From Anaspis maculata (taxonomy: Eukaryota; Arthropoda; Insecta; Coleoptera; Scraptiidae), in NCBI GenBank assembly GCA_949128115.1, contig OX421964.1, positions 372,001 through 436,000 on the forward strand: a stretch of 64,000 bases of DNA. Reading direction: 5' to 3'. A model generated the notes under the pieces. It worked only from the letters and a program-made list of their open reading frames with translations. It was not told the DNA's origin and did no database searches. Shown piece by piece: positions 49,421 through 62,500 of this stretch (its first letter is position 1; each line of letters opens with the position of its first letter). The position numbers were made by a program, and so were the translations under genes.

Positions 49421-52400
49421 CACGTGGGTTGGAGCTTGAAGTCACGTGGGTTAAGATCTGAACTTTTTGGATAACAATTGTGTCTATTTTTTGATATTTT
49501 TGTTCGTCGGATGTTGCGTTTGGAACGAGTAGCAGCCAACTTGAAAAGTGGTGACCGATCGTTTTTGAAGTCACGTCGGTTGAAGTTTGAAGTCACGTGG
49601 GTTGGAGCCTGAAGTCACGTGGGTTCAAACCTGAACTTTTTAGATAACAATTGTGTCTATTTTTTGATATTTTTGTTCGTTCGTCGGATGTTGCGTTTGG
49701 AACGAGTAGCTGCCAACTCCAAAAGTGGTGACCGATCGTTTCAAAAGTCACGTGGGTTGAAGTTTGAAGTCACGTGGGCTGGAGCCTGAAGTCACGTGTG
49801 TTAAAACCTTAACTTTTTGGATAACAATTGTGTCTTTTTTTTTTATATTTGTGTTTGTTCGTCAGATGTTGCGTTTGGAACAAGTAGCTGCCAACTCAAA
49901 AAGTGGTGACCGATCGTTTTTGAAGTCACGTGGGTTGGAGTTTGAAGTCACGTGGGTTAGAGCCCGGAGTCACGTGGGTTAGGACCTGAACTATTTGGAT
50001 AACAATTGAGTCTATTTTTTGATATTTTTGTTCGTCCGTCGGATGTTGCGTTTGGAACGAGTAGCTGCCAACTTAAAAAGTGGTGACCGATCGTTTTTAA
50101 AGTCACGTGGGTTGAAGTTTGAAGTCACGTGTGTTGGAGCCTGAAGTCACGTGGGTTGAAACCTGAACTTTTTGGATAACAATTGTTTTTTTTTTTTTCG
50201 ATATTTGTGTTCGTTTGACGGATGTTGCGTTTGGAACAAGTAGCTGCCAACTCAAAAAGTGGTGACCGATCGGTTTTGAAGTCACGTGGGTTGGAGTTTG
50301 AAATCACGTGGGTTGGAGCTCGAAGTCACGTGGGTTAGGACCTGAACTTTTTGGATAACAATTGTGTCTTTTTTTTCGATATCTGTGTTCGTTTGACGGA
50401 TGTTGCGTTTGGAACAAGTAGCTGCCAACTCCAAAAGTGGTGACGGATCGTTTTCAAAGTCACGTGGGTTGAAGTCTGGAGGCACGTGGGTTGAAGCCCA
50501 AAGTCACGTGGGTTGGAGCCTGGAGTCACGTGGGTTAATACCTGTAATTTTTGGATAACAATTGTGTCTTTTTTTTCGATATTTGTGTTCGTTTGACGGA
50601 TGATGCGCTTGGAACAAGTAGCTGCCAACTCCAAAAGTGGTGACGGATCGTTTTAAAAGTCACGTGGTTTGGAGCCTGGAGGCACGTGGGTTCAAACCTG
50701 ATTTTTTTTGGATAACAATTGTGTCTATTTTTTGATATTTTTGTTCGTTCGTCGGATGTTGCGTTTGGAACAAGTAGCTGCCAACTTAAAAAGTGGTGAC
50801 CGATCGTTTTTAAAGTCACGTGGGTTGGAGCTTGAAGTCACGTGGGTTGGAGCCCGGAGTCACGTGGGTTAGGACCTGAACTTTTTGGATAACAATTGTG
50901 TCTTTTTTTTATATTTGTGTTCGTTCGTCAGATGTTGCGTTTGGAACAAGTAGCTGCCAACTCAAAAAGTGGTGACCGATCGTTTTTAAATTCACGTGGG
51001 TTGGAGTTTGAAGTCACGTGGGTTGGAGCCCGGAGTCACGTGGGTTAGGACCTGAACTTTTTGGATAACAATTGTGTCTATTTTTTGATATTTTTGTTCG
51101 TTCGTCGGATGTTGCGTTTGGAACGAGTAGCAGCCAACTTAAAAAGTGGTGACCGATCGTTTTCAAAGTCACGTGGGTTGAAATTTGAAGTCACGTGAGT
51201 TGGAGTTTGGAGTCACGTGGGTTGAAACCTAAACTTTTTGGATGACAATTGTCTTTTTTTTCCTTCGATATTTGTGTTCGTTTGACGGATGTTGCGTATT
51301 GGAACAAGTAGCTGCCAACTCAAAATGTGGTGACCGATCGTTTTTAAAGTCACGTGGGTTGGAGTTTGAAGTCACGTGGATTGGAGCTCGAAGTCACGTG
51401 GGTTAGAACCTGAACTTTTTGGATAACAATTGTGTCTATTTTTTGATATTTTTGTTCGTTCGTCGGATGTTGCGTTTGGAACGAGTAGCAGCCAACTTAA
51501 AAAGTGGTGACCGATCGTTTTTGAAGTCACGTGGGTTGGAGTTTGAAGTCACGTGGGTTGGAGCTTGAAGTCACGTGGGTTAAGACCTGAACTTTTTGGA
51601 CAACAATTGTGTCTATTTTTTGATATTTTTGTTCGTCGGATGTTGCGTTTGGAACGAGTAGCAGCCAACTTAAAAAGTGGTTACCGATCGTTTTTGAAGT
51701 CACGTGGGTTGGATTTTGAAGTCACGTGGGTTGAAACCTGAACTTTTTGGATAACAATTGTCTTTTTTTTTTTTCGGTATTTGTGTTCGTTTGACGGATG
51801 TTGCGTTTGGAACAAGTAGCTGCCAACTCAAAAAGTGGTGACCGATCGTTTTGAAAGTCACGTGGGTTGGAGTTCGAAGTCACGTGGGATGGAGCTCGAA
51901 GTCACGTGGGTTAGGACCTGAACTTTTTGGATAACAATTTTGTCTTTTTTTTCGATATTTGTGTTCGTTTGACGGATGTTGCGTTTGGAACAAGTAGCTG
52001 CCAACTCCAAAAGTGGTGCCGAATCGTTTCAAAAGTCACGTGGGTTGAAGCCTGGAGGCACGTGGGTTGAAGCCTGAAGGCACGTGGGTTGGAGCTTGAA
52101 TTCACGTGGATTAGGAACTGAAATTTTTGGATAACAATTGTGTCTTTTTTTTTATATTTGTGTTCATTTGACGGATGTTGGATGTCACGTGGGTTGGAGC
52201 CTGAAGTCACGTGGGTTCAAACTTGAACTTTTTGGATAATAATTGTGTCTTTTCTTTTGATATTTGTGTTAGTTAACGGATGTTGCGTTTGGAACAAGTA
52301 GCTGCCAACTCAAAAAGTGGTGACCGATCGTTTTTGAAGTCACGAGGGTTGGAGTTTGAAGTCACGTGGGTTGGAGCTTGAAGTCACGTGGGTAAGGACC

Positions 52401-53264
52401 TGAACTTTTTGGATAACAATTGTGTCTTTTTTTTTGATATTTGTGTTCGTTCGTCAGATGTTGCGTTTGGAACAAGTAGCTGCCAACTCAAAAAGTGGTG
52501 ACCGATCGTTTTTGAAGTCACGTGGGTTGGAGCTTGAAGTCACGTGGGTTAAGACCTGAACTTTTTGGATAACAATTGTGTCTATTTTTTGATATTTTTG
52601 TTCGTCGGATGTTGCGTTTGGAACGAGTAGCAGCCAACTTAAAAAGTGGTGACCGATCGTTTTGGAAGTCACGTGGGTTGAAATTTGAAGTCACGTGGGT
52701 TGGAGTTTGAAGTCTCGTGGGTTGAAACCTGAACTTTTTGGATAACAATTGTCTTTTTTTTTTCGATATTTGTGTTCGTTTGACGGATGTTGCGTTTGGA
52801 ACAAGTAGCTGCCAACTCAAAAAGTGGTGACCGATCGTTTTTGAAGTCACGTGGGTTGGAGATTAACGTCACGTGGGTTGGAGCTCAAAGTCACGTGGGA
52901 TAGGACCTGAACTTTCTGGATAACAATTGTGTCTTTTTCTTCGATATTTGTGTTCGTTTGACGGATGTTGCGTTTGGAACAAGTAGCTGCCAATTCCAAA
53001 AGTGGTGACGAATCGTTTTAAAAGTCACGTGAGTTGAAGCCTGGAGGCACGTGGGTTGAAGCCTGAAGTCACGTGGGTTGGAGCCTGAAGTCACGTGGGA
53101 TAGGACCTGAAATTTTTGGATAATAATTGTGTCTTTTTTTTCGATATTTGTCTTCGTTTGACGGATGTTGCGTTTGGAACAAGTAGCTGCCAACTCAAAA
53201 AGTGGTGACCGATCGTTTTGAAAGTCACGTGGGTTGGAGTTTGAAGTCACGTGGGTTGGAGCTT

Positions 53265-56200
53265 GAAGTCACGTGGGTTAAGATCTGAACTTTTTGGGTA
53301 ACAATTGTGTCTATTTTTTGATATTTTTGTTCGTCGGATGTTGCGTTTGGAACGAGTAGCAGCCAACTTGAAAAGTGGTGACCGATCGTTTTTGAAGTCA
53401 CGTCGGTTGAAGTTTGAAGTCACGTGGGTTGGAGCCTGAAGTCACGTGGGTTCAAACCTGAACTTTTTAGATAACAATTTTGTCTATTTTTTGATATTTT
53501 TGTTCGTTCGTCGGATGTTGCGTTTGGAACGAGTAGCTGCCAACTCCAAAAGTGGTGACCGATCGTTTCAAAAGTCACGTGGGTTGAAGTTTGAAGTCAC
53601 GTGGGCTGGAGCCTGAAGTCACGTGTGTTAAAACCTTAACTTTTTGGATAACAATTGTGTCTTTTTTTTTTATATTTGTGTTTGTTCGTCAGATGTTGCG
53701 TTTGGAACAAGTAGCTGCCAACTCAAAAAGTGGTGACCGATCGTTTTTGAAGTCACGTGGGTTGGAGTTTGAAGTCACGTGGGTTAGAGCCCGGAGTCAC
53801 GTGGGTTAGGACCTGAACTATTTGGATAACAATTGAGTCTATTTTTTGATATTTTTGTTCGTCCGTCGGATGTTGCGTTTGGAACGAGTAGCTGCCAACT
53901 TAAAAAGTGGTGACCGATCGTTTTTGAAGTCACGTGGGTTGAAGTTTGAAGTCACGTGTGTTGGAGCCTGAAGTCACGTGGGTTGAAACCTGAACTTTTT
54001 AGATAACAATTGTGTCTATTTTTTGATATTTTTGTTCGTTCGTCGGATGTTGCGTTTGGAACGAGAAGCAGCCAACTTAAAAAGTGGTGACCGATCGTTT
54101 TTAAAGTCACGTGGGTTGAAATTTGAAGTCACGTGGGTTGGAGTTTTAAGTCACGTGGGTTGAAACCTGAACTTTTTGGATAACAATTGTCTTTTTTTTT
54201 TTCGATATTTGTGTTCGTTTGACGGATGTTGCGTTTGGAACAAGTAGCTGCTAACTCGAAAAGTGGTGACCGATCGTTTTCAAAGTCACGTGGGTTGAAG
54301 TTTGAAGTCACGTGGGTTGGAGCCTGGAGTCACGTGGGTTCAAACCTGACTTTTTTGGATAACAATTGTGTCTATTTTTTGATATTTTTGTTCGTTCGTC
54401 GGATGTTGCGTTTGAAACGAGTAGCTGCCAACTTAAAAAGTGGTGACCGATCGTTTTTAAAGTCACGTGGGTTGAAGTTTGAAGTCACGTGGGTTGGAGC
54501 CTGAAGTCACGTGGGCTCAAACCTGAACTTTTTAGATAACAATTGTGTCTATTTTTTGATATTTTTGTTCGTTCGTCGGATGTTGCGTTTGGAACGAGTA
54601 GCTGCCAACTCCAAAAGTGGTGACCGATCGTTTTAAGAGTCACGTGGGTTGAAGTTTGAAGTCACGTGGGCTGGAGCCTGAAGTCACGTGGTTTAAAACC
54701 TTAACTTTTTGGATAACAATTGTGTCTTTTTTTTTTTTGATATTTGTGTTCGTTCGTCAGATGTTGCGTTTGGAACAAGTAGCTGCCAACTCAAAAAGTG
54801 GTGACCGATCGTTTTTAAAGTCACGTGGGTTGGAGTTTGAAGTCACGTGGGTTGGAGCCCGGAGGCACGTGGGTTAGGACCTGAACTTTTTGGATAGCAA
54901 TTGTGTCTATTTTTTGATATTTTTGTTCGTTCGTCGGATGTTGCGTTTGGAACGAGTAGCTGCCAACTTAAAAAGTGGTGACCGATCGTTTTTAAAGTCA
55001 CGTGGGTTGAAGTTTGAAGTCACGTGGGTTGGAGCCTGAAGTCACGTGGGTTGAAACCTGAACTTTTTGGATAACAATTGTCTTTTTTTTTTATGATATT
55101 TGTGTTCGTTCGACGGATGTTGCGTTTGGAACAAGTAGCTGCCAACTCAAAAAGTGGTGACCGATCGTTTTTGAAGTCACGTGGGTTGGAGTTTAAAGTC
55201 ACGTGGATTGGAGCTGAAAGTCACGTGGGATAGGACCTGAACTTTCTGGATAACAATTGTGTCTTTTTCTTCGATATTTGTGTTCGTTTGACGGATGTTG
55301 CGTTTGGAACAAGTAGCTGCCAATTCCAAATGTGGTGACGGATCGTTTCAAAAGTCACGTGAGTTGAAGCCTGGAGGCACGTGGGTTGAAGCCTGAAGTC
55401 ACGTGGGTTGGAGCCTGAAGTCACGTGGGTTAGGACCTGAAATTTTTTGATAACAATTGTGTCTTTTTTTTGATATTTGTGTCCGTTTGGCGGATGTTGC
55501 GTTTGGAACAAGTAGCTGCCAACTGAAAAAGTGGTGACCGATCGTTTCAAAAGTCACGTGGGTTGAAGTTTGAAGTCACGTGGGTTGGAGCCTGAAGTCA
55601 CGTGGGTTCAAACTTGAACTTTTTGGATAATAACTGTGTCTTTTCTTTTGATATTTGTGTTAGTTAACGGATGTTGCGTTTGGAACAATTAGCTGCCAAC
55701 TCAAAAAGTGGTGACCGATCGTTTTTAAAGTCACGTGGGTTGGAGTTTGAAGTCACGTGGGTTGGAGCTTGAAGTCACGTGGGTTAAGACCTGAACTTTT
55801 TGGATAACAATTGTGTCTTTTTTTTTGATATTTGTGTTCGTTCGTCAGATGTTGCGTTTGGAACAAGTAGCTGCCAACTCAAAAAGTGGTGACCGATCGT
55901 TTTTAAAGTCACGTGGGTTGGAGTTTGAAGTCACGTGGGTTGGAGCTTGAAGTCACGTGGGTTAGGACCTGAACTTTTTGGATAACAATTGTGTCTATTT
56001 TTTGATATTTCTGTTCGTCGGATGTTGCGTTTGGATCGAGTAGCAGCCAACTTAAAAAGTGGTGACCGATCGTTTTTGAAGTCACGTGGGTTGAAATTTG
56101 AAGTCACGTGGGTTAAAGTTTGAAGTCACGTGGGTTGAAACCTGAACTTTTTGGATAACAATTGTCTTTTTTTTTTCGATATTTGTGTTCGTTTGACGGA

Positions 56201-58801
56201 TGTTGCGTTTGGAACAAGTAGCTGCCAACTCCAAAAGTGGTGACGAATCGTTTCAAAAGTCACGTGGGTTGAAGCCTGGAGGCACGTGGGTTAAAGCCTG
56301 AAGTCACGTGGGTTGGAGCCTGAAGTCACGTGGAATAGGACCTGAAATGTTTGGATAACAATTGTGTCTTTTTTTTATATTTGTGTTCGTTTGACGGATG
56401 TTGCGTTTGGAACAAGTAGCTGCTAACTCAAAAAGTGGTGACCGATCGTTTTTAAAGTCACGTGGGTTGAAATTTGAAGTCACGAGGGTACGAGTTTTGA
56501 GTCACGTGGGTTGAAACCTAAACTTTTTGGATAACAATTGTCTTTTTGTTTTCGATATTTGTGTTCGTTTGACGGATGTTGCGTTTGGAACAAGTAGCTG
56601 CTAACTCGAAAAGTGGTGACCGATTGTTTTCAAAGTCGCGTGGGTTGAAGTTTGAAGTCACGTGGGTTGGAGCCTGAAGTCACGTGGGTTCAAACCTGAC
56701 TTTTTTGGATAACAATTGTGTCTATTTTTTGATATTTTTGTTCGTTCGTCGGATGTTGCGTTTGAAACGAGTAGCTGCCAACTAAAAAAGTGGTGACCGA
56801 TCGTTTTCAAAGTCACGTGGGTTGAAGTTTGAAGTCACGTGGGTTGGAGCCTGAAGTCACGTGGGTTCAAACCTGAACTTTTTAGATAACAATTGTGTCT
56901 ATTTTTTGATATTTTTGTTCGTTCGTCGGATGTTGCGTTTGGAACAAGTAGCTGCCAACTCCAAAAGTGGTGACCGATCGTTTTAAAAGTCACGTGGGTT
57001 GAAAATTGAAGTCACGTGGGCTGGAGCCTGAAGTCACGTGGGTTGAAACCTTAACTTTTTGGATAACAATTGTGTCTTTTTTTTTGATATTTGTGTTCGT
57101 TCGTCAGATGTTGCGTTTGGAACAAGTAGCTGCCAACTCAAAAAGTGGTGACCGATCGTTTTTGAAGTCACGTGGGTTGGAGTTTGAAGTCACGTGGGTT
57201 GGAGCTCAAAGTCACGTGGGATAGGACCTGAACTTTCTGGATAACAATTGTGTCTTTTTCTTCGATATTTGTGTTCGTTTGACGGATGTTGCGTTTGGAA
57301 CAAGTAGCTGCCAATTCCAAAAGTGGTGACGGATCGTTTTAAAAGTCACGTGAGTTGAAGCCTGGAGGCACGTGGGTTGAAGCCTGAAGTCACGTCGGTT
57401 GGAGCCCGAAGTCACGTGGGTTAGGACCTGAAATTTTTGGATAATAATTGTGTCTTTTTTTTTTATATATTCGTGTTCGTTTGGCGGATGTTGCGTTTGG
57501 AACAAGTAGCTGCCAACTGAAAAAGTGGTGACCGATCGTTTTAAAAGTCACGTGGGTTGAAGTTTGAAGTCACGTGGGTTGGAGCCTGAAGTCACGTGGG
57601 TTCAAACTTGAACTTTTTGGATAATAATTGTGTCTTTTCTTTTGATATTTGTGTTAGTTAACGGATGTTGCGTTTGGAACAAGTAGCTGCCAACTCAAAA
57701 AGTGGTGACCGATCGTTTTTAAAGTCACGAGGGTTGGAGTTTGAAGTCACGTGGGTTGGTGCTTGAAGTCACGTAGGTTAAGACCCGATCTTTTTGGATA
57801 ACAATTGTGTCTTTTTTTTTGATATTTGTGTTCGTTCGTCAGATGTTGCGTTTGGAACAAGTAGCTGCCAACTCAAAAAGTGGTGACCGATCGTTTTTGA
57901 AGTCACGTGGGTTGGAGTTTGAAGTCACGTGGGTTGGAGCTTGAAGTCACGTGGGTTAAGACCTGAACTTTTTGGATAACAATTGTGTCTATTTTTTGAT
58001 ATTTTTGTTCGTCGGATGTTGCGTTTGGAACGAGTAGCAGCCAACTTAAAAAGTGGTTACCGATCGTTTTTGAAGTCACGTGGGTTGGATTTTGAAGTCA
58101 CGTGGGTTGAAACCTGAACTTTTTGGATAACAATTGTCTTTTTTTTTTCGGTATTTGTGTTCGTTTGACGGATGTTGCGTTTGGAACAAGTAGCTGCCAA
58201 CTCAAAAAGTGCTGACCGATCGTTTTGAAAGTCACGTGGGTTGGAGTTCGAAGTCACGTGGGATGGAGCTCGAAGTCACGTGGGTTAGGACCTGAACTTT
58301 TTGGATAACAATTTTGTCTTTTTTTTCGATATTTGTGTTCGTTTGACGGATGTTGCGTTTGGAACAAGTAGCTGCCAACTCCAAAAGTGGTGCCGAATCG
58401 TTTCAAAAGTCACGTGGGTTGAAGCCTGGAGGCACGTGGGTTGAAGCCTGAAGTCACGTGGGTTGGAGCCTGAAGTCACGTGGAATAGGAACTGAAATTT
58501 TTGGATAACAATTGTGTCTTTTTTATATATATTTGTGTTCATTTGACGGATGTTGGATGTCACGTGGGTTGGAGCCTGAAGTCACGTGGGTTCAAACTTG
58601 AACTTTTTGGATGATAATTGTGTCTTTTCTTTTGATATTTGTGTTAGTTAACGGATGTTGCGTTTGGAACAAGTAGCTGCCAACTCAAAAAGTGGTGACC
58701 GATCGTTTTTAAAGTCACGAGGGTTGGAGTTTGAAGTCACGTGGGTTGGAGCTTGATGTCACGTGGGTAAGGACCTGAACTTTTTGGATAACAATTGTGT
58801 C
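53265..58801 (+). repeat. 5.6-kb duplicated block, copy 3
   Basis: Third copy, at offset 35,026 from copy 1 and 24,789 from copy 2 up to about 58,454. From there the offsets fall by 106 because one of two tandem truncated monomers is missing. To the left it matches the flank of copy 1 (16,600-18,239). To the right it matches the flank of copy 2. It therefore shares one flank with each of the others. Confidence 0.9.
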
Positions 58802-59534
58802 TTTTTTTTTGATATTTGTGTTCGTTCGTCAGATGTTGCGTTTGGAACAAGTAGCTGCCAACTCAAAAAGTGGTGACCTATCGTTTTTGAAGTCACGTGG
58901 GTTGGAGCTTGAAGTCACGTGGGTTAAGACCTGAACTTTTTGGATAACAATTGTGTCTATTTTTTGATATTTTTGTTCGTCGGATGTTGCGTTTGGAACG
59001 AGTAGCAGCCAACTTAAAAAGTGGTGACCGATCGTTTTTGAAGTCACGTGGGTTGAAATTTGAAGTCACGTGAGTTGGAGTTTGAAGTCTCGTGGGTTGA
59101 AACCTGAACTTTTTGGATAACAATTGTCTTTTTTTTTTCGATATTTGTGTTCGTTTGACGGATGTTGCGTTTGGAACAAGTAGCTGCCAACTCAAAAAGT
59201 GGTGACCGATCGTTTTTGAAGTCACGTGGGTTGGAGATTAACGTCACGTGGGTTGGAGCTCAAAGTCACGTGGGATAGGACCTGAACTTTCTGGATAACA
59301 ATTGTGTCTTTTTCTTCGATATTTGTGTTCGTTTGACGGATGTTGCGTTTGGAACAAGTAGCTGCCAATTCCAAAAGTGGTGACGGATCGTTTTAAAAGT
59401 CACGTGAGTTGAAGCCTGGAGTTACGTGGGTTGAAGCCTGAAGTCACGTGGGTTGGAGCCCGAAGTCACGTGGGTTAGGACCTGAAATTTTTGGATAATA
59501 ATTGTGTCTTTTTTTTTGATATTTGTGTTCGTTT

Positions 59535-62500
59535 GGGGGATGTTGCGTTTGGAACAAGTAGCTGCCAACTGAAAAAGTGGTGACCGATCGTTTTAAAAGT
59601 CACGTGGGTTGAAGTTTGAAGTCACGTGGGTTGGAGCCTGAAGTCACGTGGGTTCAAACTTGAACTTTTTGGATAATAATTGTGTCTTTTCTTTTGATAT
59701 TTGTGTTAGTTAACGGATGTTGCGTTTGGAACAAGTAGCTGCCAACTCAAAAAGTGGTGACCGATCGTTTTTAAAGTCACGAGGGTTGGAGTTTGAAGTC
59801 ACGTGGGTTGGAGCTTGGAGTCACGTGGGTTGAGACCCGATCTTTTTGGATAACAATTGTGTCTTTTTTTTCGATATTTGTGTTCGTTTGACGGATGTTG
59901 CGTTTGGAACAAGTAGCTGCCAACTCAAAAAGTGGTGACCGATCGTTTTTAAAGTCACGTGGGTTGGAGTTTGAAGTCACGTGGGTTGGAGCTTGAAGTC
60001 ACGTGGGTTAAGACCTGAACTTTTTGGATAACAATTGTGTCTTTTTTTTGATATTTGTGTTCGTTCGTCAGATGTTGCGTTTGGAACAAGTAGCTGCCAA
60101 CTCAAAAAGTGGTGACCGATCGTTTTGAAAGTCACGTGGGTTGGATTTTGAAGTCACGTGGGTTGGAGCTTGAAGTCACGTGGGTTAAGACCTGAACTTT
60201 TTGGATAACAATTGTGTCTATTTTTTGATATTTTTGTTCGTCGGATGTTGCGTTTGGAACGAGTAGCAGCCAACTTGAAAAGTGGTGACCGATCGTTTTT
60301 GAAGTCACGTGGGTTGAAATTTGAAGTCACGTTGGTTGGAGTTTGAAGTCACGTGGGTTGAAACCTGAACTTTTTGGATAACAATTGTCTTTTTTTTTTC
60401 GATATTTGTGTTCGTTTGACGGATGTTGCGTTTGGAACAAGTAGCTGCCAACTCAAAAAGTGGTGACCGATCGTTTTTAAAGTCACGTGGGTTGGAGTTT
60501 GAAGTCACGTGGGATGGAGCTCGAAGTCACGTGGGTTAAGACCTGAACTTTTTGGATAACAATTGTGTCTTTTTTTTCGATATTTGTGTTCGTTTGACGG
60601 ATGTTGCGTTTGGAACAAGTAGCTGCCAACTCCAAAAGTGGTGACGAATCGTTTCAAAAGTCACGTGGGTTGAAGCCTGGAGGCACGTGGGTTGAAGCCT
60701 GAAGTCACGTGGGTTGGAGCCTGAAGTCACGTGGAATAGGACCTGAAATTTTTGGATAACAATTGTGTCTTTGTTTTTTATATTTGTGTTCGTTTGACGG
60801 ATGTTGCGTTTGGAACAAGTAGCTGCTAACTCAAAAAGTGGTGACCGATCGTTTTTAAAGTCACGTGGGTTGAAGTTTGAAGTCACGTGGGTTGGAGCCT
60901 GAAGTCACGTGGGTTCAAACCTTAACTTTTTGGATAACTATTGTGTCTATTTTTTGATATTTTTGTTCGTTCGTCGGATGTTGCGTTTGAAACGAGTAGC
61001 TGCCAACTTAAAAAGAGGTGACCGATCGTTCTTGAAGTCACGTCGGTTGAAGTTTGAAGTCACGTGGGTTGAAGCCTGAAGTCACGTGGGTTCAAACCTG
61101 AACTTTTTAGATAACTATTGTGTCTATTTTTTGATATTTTTGTTCGTTCGTCGGATGTTGCGTTTGGAACGAGTAGCTGCCAACTCCAGAAGTGGTGACC
61201 GATCGTTTTAAGTCACGTGGGTTGGAGTTTGAAGTCACGTGGGCTGGAGCCTGAAGTCACGTGTGTTAAAACCTTAACTTTTTGGATAACAATTGTGTCT
61301 TTTTTTTATATTTGTGTTCGTTCGTCAGATGTTGCGTTTGGAACAAGTAGCTGCCAATTCAAAAAGTGGTGACCGATCGTTTTTGAAGTCACGTGGGTTG
61401 GAGTTTGAAGTCACGTGGGTTGGAGCCCGGAGTCACGTGGGTTAGGACCTGAACTTTTTGGATAACAATTGTGTCTTTTTCTTCGATATTTGTGTTCGTT
61501 CGTCAGATGTTGCGTTTGGAACAAGTAGCAGCCAACTCAAAAAGTGGTGACCGATCGTTTTTAAAGTCACGTGGGTTGGAGTTTGAAGTCACGTGGGTTG
61601 GAGCTTGGAGTCACGTGGGTTAGGACCTGAACTTTTTGGATAACAATTGTGTCTATTTTTTGATATTTTTGTTCGTTCGTCGGATGTTGCGTTTGGAACG
61701 AGTAGCAGCCAACTTAAAAAGTGGTGACCGATCGTTTTTGAAGTCACGTGGGTTGAAATTTGAAGTCACGTGGGTTGGAGTTTGAGTCACGTGGGTTGAA
61801 ACCTAAACTTCTTGGATAACAATTGTCTTTTTTTTTCTTCGATATTTGTGTTCGTTTGACGGATGTTGCGTTTGGAACAAGTAGCTGCCAACTCAAAAAG
61901 TGGTGACCGATCGTTTTTAAAGTCACGTGGGTTGGAGTTTGAAGTCACGTGGGTTGGAGCCCAAAGTCACGTGTGTTGGAGCCTGGAGTCACGTGGGTTA
62001 GGACCTAAACTTTTTGGATAACAATTGTGTCTTTTTTTTCGATATTTGTGTTCTTTTGACGGATGTTGCGTTTGGAACAAGTAGCTGCCAACTCCAAAAG
62101 TGGTGACGGATCGTTTTAAAAGTCACGTGGGTTGAAGCCTGGAGTCACGTGGGTTGAAGCTTGAAGTCACGTGGGTTGGAGCCTGAAGTCACGTGGGTTA
62201 GGACCTGAATTTTTGGATAACAATTGTGTCTTTTTTTTTATATTTGTGTTCGTTTGACGGATGTTGCGTTTGGAACAAGTAGCTGCCAACTCAAAAAGTG
62301 GTGACCGATCGTTTTGAAAGTCACGTGGGTTGAAGTTTGAAGTCACGTGGGTTGGAGCCTGAAGTCACGTGGGTTCAAAACTAAACATTTTGGACAATAA
62401 TTGAGTCTTTTCTTTTGATATTTGTGTTAGTTAACGGATGTTGCGTTTGTAACAAGTAGCTGCCAACTCAAGAAGTGGTGACCAATCGTTTTTAAAGTCA

